From positions 372,001 to 436,000 of the forward strand of contig NZ_BBZJ01000015.1 in NCBI RefSeq assembly GCF_001417775.1: 64,000 nt of DNA, read 5' to 3'. Positions 46,363-55,192 of this stretch are shown one piece after another. The translations under genes and the position numbers were made by a program. This stretch comes from Streptomyces sp. TP-A0356. GTDB lineage: Bacteria; Actinomycetota; Actinomycetes; Streptomycetales; Streptomycetaceae. The notes under the pieces are model-generated. The model saw only the letters and a program-made list of their open reading frames with translations. It was not told the origin of the DNA and searched no databases. Position 1 is the first letter of the stretch. Every line of letters starts with the position of its first letter.

Positions 46363-48759
46363 ATGGGCCCGGTGCATCCCTCCGGCGAGGCCGCCACCGC
46401 TCGGGCAGTCGTCGACGAGAACGGCACGCTGGTCCGGTGGAACGACCACGCCCGCCGGCTGCTCGGCTACGCGCCCGGGGAGGCCGAGGGCCGCCCCGTC
46501 GTCGAGCTTCTCGTCCCGGGCAGCCCCGTGCCGGCGCCCGAACCGGACGGCGCGCGCTGGAGCGGCGCGGTCCAGCTGCGCCACCGTGACGGGCAGACCG
46601 TGCCCGTGTGGCTGCTGGCCCACCACCGGCGGCACGGGCACGGCCACCACTGGCTGGTGGTCAGCCCGCTGGGCGGGCATGGCCCGCGCTCCGAGGACGA
46701 CCCGCTGATGAGGACCGCGCTGACACACTGCCCCTGCGCCCTCGCCGTCTACGACGAGGACCTGCGGCTGTACGGCGTCAATGAGGCGATGCACGCGCTG
46801 ATCGGACTGCCGGAGGAGCGCATACGGGGGCTGCGGCTGTCGGAGATCGGCGGCAAGCCCGAGAACGAGAGAGTGGAACGCCTGGCCGAGGAGGTGCTGG
46901 TCAGCGGGCGAGGACGAGACCTGCAGGTGTATTTGCGTGCCGGTGGCGAGCGGCATGCGCACGCCTGGCTGGCCCGGTTCGCCCCGCTGAGGGACGACGG
47001 GGGCAGGGTGCGCGGAGTGTGCATGACCGTGCACGACTTCACCGAGCAGTATCTGGCCCGGGAGCGGCTGCAGCTGGTCAACGAGGCGAGCGTCCGCATC
47101 GGCACCACCCTCGACGTCACCCGTACGGCGCAGGAGCTGGCCGATGTGTGTGTGCCCGCGCTGGGCGACTTCGTCAGCGTCGATCTGCTCGATCCACCGG
47201 CCGACGGGACCCAGCCCTCGCCGTCCTCGCTCCGGCCGCCGATCATGCTGCGCCGCGCCGCCCATCAGTCGGTGACCCCTGGCTGCCCCGAAGCACTGAT
47301 GGAGCCGGGCCAGGTCGGTCTCTACCCCGGCCACTCGCCGCAGGCGGAGTCCCTGCTGTCGGGGCGGACGATGGTCGCGGGGGACACCGCGACCACGCTC
47401 AGCGAGTGGCTCGACACGCAGCCGGCCCGCGGCGAACGGGTCCGTGAGCTCGGTGTGCACTCCACGATGTCGGTGCCGATCCAGGCCCGCGGCGGAACAT
47501 TCGGGGTGGCCGTGATGCGGCGGTTCCGGCGGCCGGACCCGTTCAGCCCCGACGACGTCCTGCTCGCGGAGGAGATCACCGCCCGGGCCGCCGTCTGCAT
47601 CGACAACGCCCGCCGGTTCTCCCGCGAGCGCGAGACCGCGCTCGCCCTCCAGCGCAGTCTGCTGCCACGCACCCTGCCGCGGACCGCCGCGCTGGAGGCC
47701 GCCTCCCGCTATCTGCCCGCGGCCCGCGCCGGAGTGGGTGGAGACTGGTTCGACGTGATCCCGCTGTCCGGGCTGCGGGTCGCCATGGTGGTCGGCGACG
47801 TCGTCGGCCACGGGGTCCGGGCCTCCGCGACCATGGGCCGGCTGCGCACCGCCGTACGGACCCTCGCCGACATCGATCTGGCGCCGGAGGAACTGCTCAC
47901 CCATCTGGACGATCTCGTCATCAGCCTCTCCCGGGAGGCCGGGCAGGACGGCGCGACCGCAGAGGTGGGCGCCACCTGTCTGTACGCGGTGTACGACCCG
48001 GTCTCCCGCCGCTGCACCCTCGCGCGGGCGGGCCATCCGCCGCCGGTGATGGTGCCGCCGGACGGCCCGCCCCGAGAGATCAAGCTTCCCGGCGGACCGC
48101 CGCTGGGGCTGGGCGGGCTGCCCTTCGAGTCGGCCGAGACCGACCTGCCCGAGGGCACGGTCCTCGGCCTGTACACCGACGGGCTGATCGACGGCCGGGA
48201 CCGCGATGTAGACACCAGCCACCAGCTGTTGTGCGACGCCCTCGCCGGCCCCCCGGACGCGGCGCCCGCCCCCGGCTCACTGGACGAGACCTGCGACCGC
48301 ATCCTGCACGCCCTGCTTCCCCCGGGTGGCGTCGCCGACGACGTGGCACTACTGCTGGCCCGCACGCACGGGCTGTCGGCCGCCCAGGTCGTGACCTGGG
48401 CCGTCGCCGCCGATCCGGCGCTGGTCGCGGAGATCCGCAAGCAGGTCGTCGCCCAGCTGGAGACATGGGGGCTCAGCGATGCCGTGTTCACGGCCGAGCT
48501 GGTGGTGAGCGAGCTGGTCACCAACGCCATCCGGTACGGCGAGCTGCCGATCCGGCTGCGGCTGATCCACGACCAGGCCACTCTGATCTGCGAGGTCTCC
48601 GACGCCAGCCACACCGCTCCGCATCTGCGCCGGGCCAGGACGTACGACGAGGGCGGCCGCGGTCTGCTCCTGGTGGCCCAGCTCACCCGGCGCTGGGGCA
48701 GCCGCCACACCGCCGAGGGCAAGACTATCTGGGCGGAGCTGAGCCTGCTGGAGGAGTGA
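46363..48759 (+). CDS. PAS-GAF-SpoIIE phosphatase with anti-sigma-type kinase domain
   Basis: 798 residues: PAS (10-100), PAS (115-230), GAF (240-420), SpoIIE/PP2C phosphatase (430-650; GGDWFD, VGDVVGHG, YTDGL, ADDVALL) and a C-terminal RsbW-type HATPase (665-795; ELVTNAIRYG). The pairing of phosphatase and serine-kinase in one chain is the Streptomyces pattern of environmental control of anti-sigma antagonists. The partner is not in this window except that sigma-like fusion genes adjoin. ATG 46363 has GGGAG eight bases upstream; GTG 46318 is an alternative. Confidence 0.9.
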   Translation: MGPVHPSGEAATARAVVDENGTLVRWNDHARRLLGYAPGEAEGRPVVELLVPGSPVPAPEPDGARWSGAVQLRHRDGQTVPVWLLAHHRRHGHGHHWLVVSPLGGHGPRSEDDPLMRTALTHCPCALAVYDEDLRLYGVNEAMHALIGLPEERIRGLRLSEIGGKPENERVERLAEEVLVSGRGRDLQVYLRAGGERHAHAWLARFAPLRDDGGRVRGVCMTVHDFTEQYLARERLQLVNEASVRIGTTLDVTRTAQELADVCVPALGDFVSVDLLDPPADGTQPSPSSLRPPIMLRRAAHQSVTPGCPEALMEPGQVGLYPGHSPQAESLLSGRTMVAGDTATTLSEWLDTQPARGERVRELGVHSTMSVPIQARGGTFGVAVMRRFRRPDPFSPDDVLLAEEITARAAVCIDNARRFSRERETALALQRSLLPRTLPRTAALEAASRYLPAARAGVGGDWFDVIPLSGLRVAMVVGDVVGHGVRASATMGRLRTAVRTLADIDLAPEELLTHLDDLVISLSREAGQDGATAEVGATCLYAVYDPVSRRCTLARAGHPPPVMVPPDGPPREIKLPGGPPLGLGGLPFESAETDLPEGTVLGLYTDGLIDGRDRDVDTSHQLLCDALAGPPDAAPAPGSLDETCDRILHALLPPGGVADDVALLLARTHGLSAAQVVTWAVAADPALVAEIRKQVVAQLETWGLSDAVFTAELVVSELVTNAIRYGELPIRLRLIHDQATLICEVSDASHTAPHLRRARTYDEGGRGLLLVAQLTRRWGSRHTAEGKTIWAELSLLEE

Positions 48760-48784
48760 CGTCAGGGGCCTGGCCGACCCGGTG

Positions 48785-50761
48785 TCAGCGCCCGCCTCTC
48801 CGGGCGTCGTGCGGTCCCCCGCCTCCGTGTCCGCCCCAGGCCCCGTATCCGCCGCCCTGGCCACCCGGCGGGCAGGACGGGCAGGTGCCGGATGCCGGGA
48901 AGGAGGAGGGCCGGTCCGTCGCCGGGGTGTACGACGGGGCGGGGGTCGGGCGCGGCGTGCTCGTGGCGGCCGGGGAGGGCTGCGTGCTTCGGGTCGTCGT
49001 GGCCGTCGGCTCCGCCGCGGTGCCCCAGTCGACGGTCTGCATTCGCAGCGCGTTGGAGGTGTCGGCGGCCCAGCGCCGGGTGTCGTCCCGCGTGCGCGGC
49101 TTGAGCACGAGTGCCGCGCCCTGCGCGGACGAGGCGGGTGTGAGGGCCAGGTCCTGGTTCCAGCGCGGGACGATCGCACCTTGGCGGGTGAAGTCGTAGC
49201 GGACGTTGTTCGCCCCGGGCTCCGACGGGCCCGCGCACACGGCCAGTTGGACCGAGTAGCCGAGATGGGAGTCGAGACACAGATCCGGTGCGGCGACACT
49301 GCGCAGCAGTCCGTCGGTCCGGTACGCCCACTGCTGGGTCACGGACGAGGCGCAGGAGACGAGTACGGCCTCCGCGCCGACGACCGCGTTCTTCGCGTCG
49401 AGGCCAATGCACAGGCCGCTGTCCCGGTAGCGCAGCCGGCCCTCGAATGCGCCGGTGGGCACGTCGGCGGCAGCGCCGACCCACGAGGGCGACCCGGAGC
49501 CGCTCGCCGCTCCCGGGCCGGGCGGACCGGAGGGCGTGCCCGCGCCGGAGGGCGTGCCCGCGCTGGTCGTGGCGCTTCCGCCCGACCGGGTGCCGGACCA
49601 CACGGCGAGCGATATGAGGACGAGCGCGCTGACCGCCGCCACGGCCAGGGCAAGCTGCCGGCGGTGCGGCGGGCGCCGACGGGCCTTGTGCGCGGCGCGG
49701 GGGCGGGCCCCTGGAACGACCGACCCGGCGCGTGTGACAGGGCCGGGGCCGCCGCCGGGTGCGTCGGTCGCCATGGAGTCGTGGGAACCGTCGACCGGTT
49801 CGGCCGGGTCGGCGGGCGCCGGGGGCTCCACGGCCTCGGATCGAGGCGCATCGGCCGGTTCGACCAGGGGCTCCCCTCCGGCGGGCACGGTCAGGGGCGC
49901 CGCCGGTGCCCCGGCCTCCTTGGTCCGGGTGCCGTTCGTATCGAGGTAGGCCTGGGCGCCCCAGCCGAGCACGGCCTCGGCGAGCAGCAGCGGAAGCCGG
50001 TCGTGGAAGCCCTCCAACTGCTCGGCGGCGTTGTGGCAGTGCGCGCAGCCGTCCATGTGGAGGCACAGATCGGGGTCGAGCACGTTGTCGCTCCGGCGCA
50101 GCGAGACGTCCAGCAGGCGCGCGTAGCGGCGGCACTCCTCGTCGGGGGCGGACGCGCGGTGGACGTCCAGACAGCCCTCGCGCAGCAGTTCGCGGGCCCG
50201 CTCCAGCTTCACCGCGGCGTCCTCGGTGTCGATGCCGAGCAGGGCGGCGGGTACGGCGAGTTCCTCGCGCTCGACCTCGACGTGCCACAGCAGACAGCGG
50301 GCGGGCTCGGCGAGCCGCTGGAAGGCACGGGAGACCAAACGCCGGTTCTCGGGCGGCAGCAGCCGCGCCGTGGCGCGCTCGCCGCTGCCGGGGTCGGAGC
50401 GCAGGGCAGGGTGCAGGAGCGTGCGCCGGTGGTCGGCGTCCCACTCCGCCGCCAGGCGCCTTATCGCGACGAGCAGTTGGGGCCGCCACGCGGCCGTCGG
50501 TCCGCCCTGGCGCGCGGAATCCTCGAAGAGCCGGGTGAATGCCGCCGTGGTGAGCATTCCGGCGGGATGGGCTCCGTCCGTGCACAGCCGGGCGTAGGAG
50601 TAGGCGGCTTCCCAGTGCCGGCCGAGCAGTTCGCCGACCGGATGGTGCACGGGCCTCTTCCCGGCGGACTTCTTCAGCTCGGCGGCGAGCTGTTCGTCCG
50701 TCACGTCGTACGACGGAACGGGTCCGGGGGAATTCCACTGACCCCCGTCTTTCGCGTCCAC
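48785..50761 (-). CDS. Membrane protein: ECF-sigma-like, zinc anti-sigma-like and ricin-lectin fusion (paralog 2)
   Basis: 658 residues, same order as paralog 1 and clearly homologous: region-2-like RHWEAAYSYARLC (about 48-60), region-4-like CLLWHVEVEREELAVPAALL (156-175), zinc motif His235, Cys239, Cys242, an LLAEAVLGWGA stretch, a longer Pro/Ala linker, a membrane helix (369-389), a ricin lectin (about 440-565; LRYRDSGLCIG, QQWAY) and a Ser/Pro/Gly tail. GTG 50761 is preceded by GGAGG. It converges with the SpoIIE phosphatase gene, 25 bp apart. Confidence 0.8.
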   Translation of the reverse strand: MDAKDGGQWNSPGPVPSYDVTDEQLAAELKKSAGKRPVHHPVGELLGRHWEAAYSYARLCTDGAHPAGMLTTAAFTRLFEDSARQGGPTAAWRPQLLVAIRRLAAEWDADHRRTLLHPALRSDPGSGERATARLLPPENRRLVSRAFQRLAEPARCLLWHVEVEREELAVPAALLGIDTEDAAVKLERARELLREGCLDVHRASAPDEECRRYARLLDVSLRRSDNVLDPDLCLHMDGCAHCHNAAEQLEGFHDRLPLLLAEAVLGWGAQAYLDTNGTRTKEAGAPAAPLTVPAGGEPLVEPADAPRSEAVEPPAPADPAEPVDGSHDSMATDAPGGGPGPVTRAGSVVPGARPRAAHKARRRPPHRRQLALAVAAVSALVLISLAVWSGTRSGGSATTSAGTPSGAGTPSGPPGPGAASGSGSPSWVGAAADVPTGAFEGRLRYRDSGLCIGLDAKNAVVGAEAVLVSCASSVTQQWAYRTDGLLRSVAAPDLCLDSHLGYSVQLAVCAGPSEPGANNVRYDFTRQGAIVPRWNQDLALTPASSAQGAALVLKPRTRDDTRRWAADTSNALRMQTVDWGTAAEPTATTTRSTQPSPAATSTPRPTPAPSYTPATDRPSSFPASGTCPSCPPGGQGGGYGAWGGHGGGGPHDARRGGR

Positions 50762-51040
50762 GTTCCTCCAACTCCGGGGAGGGTTATTCGGCACAACGAA
50801 CGCCCACCCAGAACGGCTCCTTCGAAGCGGGCGACGCTCGACGGCGTCCGCGTGCGGCGCGGTAAATACCATGGTCCGCGCGCTACCGGTGACACTTTCG
50901 CACAGGTCACCGAGGGCGAACAAGAGACTCCCTCCCTTTTCCTCTTTTCCTGTACCAGCCCGATGACTTGACGAAAGGTCAGCCAAACAGGTACCAGCTC
51001 CGGGAATTCCGGCTCCTTCCGGCTCCTTCGCTGCCGGAAT
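50762..51040. promoter_or_regulatory. Upstream region of paralog 2
   Basis: 279 bp between two minus-strand genes. CACTTTCGCACAGGTCAC (50893-50910) matches 15 of 18 bases of the element upstream of paralog 1 and sits at the same distance from the start codon (132-149 bp). It is also the core of a GGTGAC-N12-GTCACC inverted repeat. A run of CTCCCTCCCTTTTCCTCTTTTCC follows near 50930. No gene is seen. Confidence 0.5.
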
Positions 51041-51940
51041 TCATCCGGCGGCGCCCCGCTGCGCGGACCGGTACGCACCCGGTGGGGTTCCGTAGTGCCG
51101 GCGGAAGACGCGATGGAAGTGGAACGGGCTGCGGAAACCGGAGGCGGCGGCCACGCGTTCGACCGGTAGTTCGGTTGCTGCCAAGAGCCGGGCGGCATGC
51201 CGCAGTCGTGCCTCGCGCAACGCCCGCATCGGGGAGTGTCCGAGCTGCTCGGTGAACAGGTGCGCGAAGCGGGACGGCGAGAGCGAGACGCCTTCGGCCA
51301 GGGACCGTACGGTGTGCGGCGCGGCCGGGTCGGCCTCGATGAGGGCCTGGGCACGGCGGATCCGCCCGTCCACGCCGGAGCGCGACGGCTGCGCCCGGGC
51401 GGCGGTGGCGAGCAGCACGATCTCCTCCAGACAGCACAGGGCCAGCGCGCGGGCGACGGTGCCGTGCGCGACCGAGACCTCGCCGTCGGCGGGTGGTACG
51501 GGGTCGGGGGGCGCCCCGATCCCGCCCCAGCGGGCGTCGGCGAGCATGCGCCGGAAGGCCGTCTCGATGCGGTCCCGCCCGTGTCCGGCGGCCACGGCGT
51601 ACAGCCGGTCGCCCATGTCGTAGGGGTCGAGCAGGGCGGCCCAGGAAGTACGGGGCTGGCAATGTGCCCACCAGAAGGCCCAGTGCCGGGCGCCCCGCGC
51701 CACCGCGTACCGATGCGGTGTCCCGGGCCCCAGCACCACCAGGTCGCCGGCGTCTGCCGTCACACGGGACGCGCCCTGGCACAGCGTGCCCCGGCCGCCG
51801 GTGGTCCAGGTGAACAGCCAACTGTCGGCGCCGCTCGGCCTGTTGACTCCGTAGCCCGTCGGCTGGTCGAAGCGTCCGACGGTCACCAGGCCGGGCGGCG
51901 GGGCCGGGTCGGCAGGCTCGGGCAATGCGTCAGCACGCAC
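51041..51940 (-). CDS. AraC-family transcriptional regulator
   Basis: 299 residues from GTG 51940 (ATG 51946 sits directly on the GGAGG and is less likely). Two helix-turn-helix motifs (TVRSLAEGVSLSPSRFAHLFTEQLGHSP and PVERVAAASGFRSPFHFHRVFRRHYG) are at the C-terminus. The N-terminus is a cupin-like ligand domain (about 20-120). It is divergent from the phytanoyl-CoA dioxygenase-type gene and likely activates it, possibly in response to a sugar or similar ligand. Confidence 0.88.
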   Translation of the reverse strand: MRADALPEPADPAPPPGLVTVGRFDQPTGYGVNRPSGADSWLFTWTTGGRGTLCQGASRVTADAGDLVVLGPGTPHRYAVARGARHWAFWWAHCQPRTSWAALLDPYDMGDRLYAVAAGHGRDRIETAFRRMLADARWGGIGAPPDPVPPADGEVSVAHGTVARALALCCLEEIVLLATAARAQPSRSGVDGRIRRAQALIEADPAAPHTVRSLAEGVSLSPSRFAHLFTEQLGHSPMRALREARLRHAARLLAATELPVERVAAASGFRSPFHFHRVFRRHYGTPPGAYRSAQRGAAG

Positions 51941-51977
51941 AGGCATCCTCCTTGAAGGCGCTCCGGCCTACGGTGCT

Positions 51978-52060
51978 TCTGACGGATCTCCGTGGGACAA
52001 GGAGCGGCGTCCGGTGCGTGCTCTCGGCGTGTGTCGCGACGCCGCGGAGGTCCGTCGGAA
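51978..52060. promoter_or_regulatory. Inverted pair of TCTGACGGATCTCCG-type elements
   Basis: TCTGACGGATCTCCGTGG (51978-51995) and, reversed, TTCCGACGGACCTCCGCGG (reverse complement of 52042-52060) form an imperfect inverted pair between the AraC and dioxygenase genes. The element recurs at 35830. They could be operators of the AraC regulator, or copies of a short dispersed repeat. Confidence 0.5.
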
Positions 52061-52108
52061 GGGCCCTAGCCTGAGGCACGTCGGACACCGCCGGGAAGGG
52101 AAGGCCCC

Positions 52109-52903
52109 ATGACGGCCATGGACATGGAGGCGTTCGAGGAGGACGGTTTCGCGGTGGCGCGCCGACTGTTCTCCCGCGCCGAGATCGACGACCTGTGCGC
52201 CGAGTTCACGGCGCTGCACGCGGCGGGGCCGGTGCCGGGGCACTTCGAGCCCCGGGCGTGCGGGATCGACGGGACGGCCGATCCGCTGCACGTCCACCCC
52301 CGCGTGATGCACCCGCACCGCATCAGCGAGCTGTCGCTGCGCTTCCTGCTCGATCCCAGGCTGCGGGCGATCCTCGAAACGCTGCTGGGCGAGGAGGTGC
52401 TGGCCGCGCAGAGCATGTTCTACTTCAAACCGCCGGGAGCTCGCGGGCAGGCACTGCACCAGGACAACTTCTATCTGCGCGTCGAGCCGGGCACCTGTGT
52501 GGCCGCGTGGATCGCCTGCGACGTCGTCGACCAGGGGAACGGCGGTCTGGAGGTGGTGCCGGGCACACACCGGATGGACCTGTTCTGCCCCGAGGAGGCG
52601 GACGCGGACGTGTCGTTCGCGCGCGAGTACGTACCGCCGCCGCCCGGCCTGGCCGCGGTGCCCGTCGTGATGGAGCCGGGTGACGTGCTGTTCTTCAACG
52701 GCAGCCTGGTGCACGGGTCGAAGCCCAACCGCAGCGCCGACCGGTTCCGCCGGTCCTTCATCGGGCACTACGTCGGTCGCTCCACGCGGCGCATCGGCGG
52801 CTTCTACCGGACCCTGACCATGGACGGCTCGCCGGTCGCACTGCCCGAGAGCGAGGGCGCGGGCCCGTGCGGAGCGGAGTTCGCCGCCCCCGGCCCGCAC
52901 TGA
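52109..52903 (+). CDS. Phytanoyl-CoA dioxygenase-family protein
   Basis: 264 residues, Fe(II)/2-oxoglutarate oxygenase. Metal ligands are in LHQDNFY and LVHGSKPNRS; the 2-oxoglutarate Arg lies in DRFRRSFIGHY. It hydroxylates an unknown carbon skeleton. ATG 52109 has GGGAAGG upstream. It pairs divergently with the AraC regulator. Confidence 0.9.
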   Translation: MTAMDMEAFEEDGFAVARRLFSRAEIDDLCAEFTALHAAGPVPGHFEPRACGIDGTADPLHVHPRVMHPHRISELSLRFLLDPRLRAILETLLGEEVLAAQSMFYFKPPGARGQALHQDNFYLRVEPGTCVAAWIACDVVDQGNGGLEVVPGTHRMDLFCPEEADADVSFAREYVPPPPGLAAVPVVMEPGDVLFFNGSLVHGSKPNRSADRFRRSFIGHYVGRSTRRIGGFYRTLTMDGSPVALPESEGAGPCGAEFAAPGPH

Positions 52904-52914
52904 GCATCTCCCGG

Positions 52915-53802
52915 TCAGGAGGTGAAGGCGAGGACCGCCTCCGCGACCGCCCTGGGGTTCTCCAGCAGCATCGCGTGCGTGGCGTCGATCTCCGCGACCG
53001 TCACGCCGGGCCGCTCCTCGGCCAGCGCGGCGAGATCGCGGGCGAGCCCCTTGGCGTAGGCGGCCATCATCGGGTCGAACCAGTCGAGGCCGGGGACGGA
53101 CGGCACGGGCCGCTGGGCGCGGCCCAGCAGCAGCGGGGCGGTCATCCGCCGGAACAGGGCGAAGGGGTCGAGCGCGTCCATGGCGGCGAGCATCCGCACC
53201 GCTTCCTCCCGGCCGGGCCGCACCTCCAGGACACCGTCGTCCCGCGTCCGCACGGAGCGCAGGACGCCGGCCTCCAGTAGTTCGTAGGGGATGCCGAGCT
53301 GGTCGGACATCGCGCGCTGTTCGGCGAGCAGGTCCTTGAGCCCGTCCGCGGACAGTTCCCTGCCCAGGCCTGCGGCGCTCAACTTCCTCACGTCGGTGAG
53401 GTGTTGTGCGACCTGGTCCGGATCGAGGCCGACGTACTGGTCCGGACGCCCCCAGCCGAATCCGTCGAGGTTCACGGCGCCGGGGGTTACGTCCGGGTGC
53501 TCCAGTGCGTAGAGCACGGCGAGCAGGCCGCCGAGGGAGTGCCCCACGGGCAGGGCGCCCGCCATCCCGTGCACCGCCAGGACCTCCTCCAGGTCGCCCA
53601 GCACCGCGGGCAGGTTCCACGGAGCGGACGGCGAGAGGCCGTGGCCGCGCAGATCAACGGCCAGCACGCGGTGGCGCGCCGCGAGGAGGGGTGCGACGGC
53701 GGCCCAGTCGGTGAGGGTGCGTCCGGCGCCGTGCAGGAGCAGCAGGGGCGTGCCTTCGCCTCCGTGGTCGTGAACGGCCAGCGCGATGCGGTCTCCGGTC
53801 AT
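52915..53802 (-). CDS. Alpha/beta-fold hydrolase
   Basis: 295 residues. The nucleophile elbow GHSLGG, the oxyanion-hole start LLLLHGAGRTLTDW and the late catalytic His (DATHAMLLENP) show a serine alpha/beta hydrolase. The substrate is unknown. ATG 53802 starts the fold; no strong ribosome binding site is seen. It converges with the dioxygenase gene, 11 bp apart. Confidence 0.87.
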   Translation of the reverse strand: MTGDRIALAVHDHGGEGTPLLLLHGAGRTLTDWAAVAPLLAARHRVLAVDLRGHGLSPSAPWNLPAVLGDLEEVLAVHGMAGALPVGHSLGGLLAVLYALEHPDVTPGAVNLDGFGWGRPDQYVGLDPDQVAQHLTDVRKLSAAGLGRELSADGLKDLLAEQRAMSDQLGIPYELLEAGVLRSVRTRDDGVLEVRPGREEAVRMLAAMDALDPFALFRRMTAPLLLGRAQRPVPSVPGLDWFDPMMAAYAKGLARDLAALAEERPGVTVAEIDATHAMLLENPRAVAEAVLAFTS

Positions 53803-53969
53803 GGGACGACAGTAGAGCGTCGCCCGGCATCGCACACGGGATCGCCGTACGCGGGGCCCGGGCCACTGAGGTCAGCGGCTTCCCGCCGCCAGGTGACCGT
53901 ACGGCGTGGCCGCGGACGGCCCGCCGACGGTACGCGCATCCTCGCCGCACGCGTGCGGCACCGGGTCGC

Positions 53970-54500
53970 TCACGGCAGTGTGAGCAGGTCCAGGGCCCGC
54001 TCCCACCGGAACTCCGGGCGGCTGCCGTCCTCGCCCACCCCTCCGGGGTAGGGATGGCCGAACCGGACACCCATGCCGCTCAGTCGTTCGAGGCTCGCGG
54101 GGTAGGCGGGATGGGCCGCCAGCGCCTCGCTCACGCAGGGCAGCACGGCGATCGGGACGCCGAGCCCGCCGGCCTCGCACAGGGCGCCGAGCGCGAGGGT
54201 GTCGGAGATGCCGGCGGCCCACTTGTTGATCGTGTTGAAGGTGGCCGGGGCCACGACGACCGCGTCGGGGTCCGGGAACGGACGTGGGTCGCCCGGGCTG
54301 CGCCAGGCGGAGCGGATGGGGCGGCCCGTCTGTGCCTCGACCTCTGCGGTGTCGAAGAAGCGCAGGGCGAGGGGCGTGGCGATGACGCCTACGTCCCAGT
54401 CGCGCTCCTGGGCCGCGGTGATCAGTGTGCCGACATCCTGCGCGATGCCCGCGGCGCAGACGACGACATGGAGGAATGGTTTCCGGGCGCGGTGGATCAC
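53970..54500 (-). CDS. Flavoprotein (Dfp/PPC-decarboxylase-like)
   Basis: 176 residues of the HFCD flavoprotein family: FLHVVVCAAGIAQDVGTLITAAQERDWDV, then AVVVAPATFNTINKWAAGISDTLALGAL, the FMN and active-site segments. Related enzymes decarboxylate cysteinyl-type substrates or epidermin-like peptides; this one's substrate is not evident. It is divergent from the TetR gene. Confidence 0.86.
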   Translation of the reverse strand: MIHRARKPFLHVVVCAAGIAQDVGTLITAAQERDWDVGVIATPLALRFFDTAEVEAQTGRPIRSAWRSPGDPRPFPDPDAVVVAPATFNTINKWAAGISDTLALGALCEAGGLGVPIAVLPCVSEALAAHPAYPASLERLSGMGVRFGHPYPGGVGEDGSRPEFRWERALDLLTLP

Positions 54501-54563
54501 GAGTGCACTCTAGGGCACTGAGGGGCGCGCGCGGCCCGCCGGGTGGCTGCTACCGTGGGGACC

Positions 54564-54579
54564 GAGAACGTCGGTTCTC
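54564..54579. promoter_or_regulatory. TetR operator GAGAAC-N4-GTTCTC
   Basis: GAGAACGTCGGTTCTC is a perfect 6-4-6 inverted repeat, 29 bp upstream of the TetR start and just after a possible -10 (TACCGT at 54551). It also contains an overlapping ACCGA/TCGGT pair. It probably serves autorepression. Confidence 0.6.
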
Positions 54580-54607
54580 CCATCGGGACGCCCAGGAGGG
54601 CTCGTAC

Positions 54608-55162
54608 ATGGACAGCGAACTCGCCCGCGACCGGGCGCTGGACGCCGCGGAGACGCTGTTCTACGGGCGCGGCGTCCAGAGCGTCGGCATGGACGACATC
54701 CGCAGCGCGTCAGGGGTGTCGCTCAAGCGCCTGTACCAGCTGTTCCCCGCCAAGGAGCAGCTGGTCGAGGCCTATCTGAGGCGGCGTGACGTGCGCTGGC
54801 GACAGCGACTGGCCGAGCATGTGGACCGGCACACGGACCCCTTCGAGCGGATTCTGGCGGTGTTCGACTGGCTGCGGGACTGGTTCGGCGAACCCGGCTT
54901 CCGCGGGTGCGCCTGGATCAACGCGTACGGCGAGCTGGGCGCCACCTCACCACGGGTGGTGGCCCAGGTGCGCGCGCACAAGCGGGCGTTCAAGGCGTAC
55001 CTGGCCGGTCTGGTGGCCGATGCGGGGCTGCCCGCGCCCCTCGCCGGCCAGCTGTACCTGCTGGCCGAGGGTGCCACGGTGACCGCGGGCACGGAGGGCA
55101 CCGCTGAGCCCGCCGAGCACGCGGCCCACGCCGCGGGACTGCTGCTGGACGCCCACCGGTGA
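54608..55162 (+). CDS. TetR-family regulator
   Basis: 184 residues. The helix-turn-helix is VGMDDIRSASGVSLKRLYQLFPAKEQLV; the C-terminal domain (FGEPGFRGCAWINAYGELG) is of the type that controls drug or metabolic genes. AGGAGGG precedes ATG 54608. Targets may include its own gene and the divergent flavoprotein. Confidence 0.9.
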   Translation: MDSELARDRALDAAETLFYGRGVQSVGMDDIRSASGVSLKRLYQLFPAKEQLVEAYLRRRDVRWRQRLAEHVDRHTDPFERILAVFDWLRDWFGEPGFRGCAWINAYGELGATSPRVVAQVRAHKRAFKAYLAGLVADAGLPAPLAGQLYLLAEGATVTAGTEGTAEPAEHAAHAAGLLLDAHR

Positions 55163-55192
55163 GCCCGCCGGGCGGGCCCGGGGCCGGCTCCG

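Noticed and set aside
46234..48222. 662-codon minus-strand frame
   Set aside because: It is the shadow of the PAS-GAF-SpoIIE gene, whose motifs are unambiguous.
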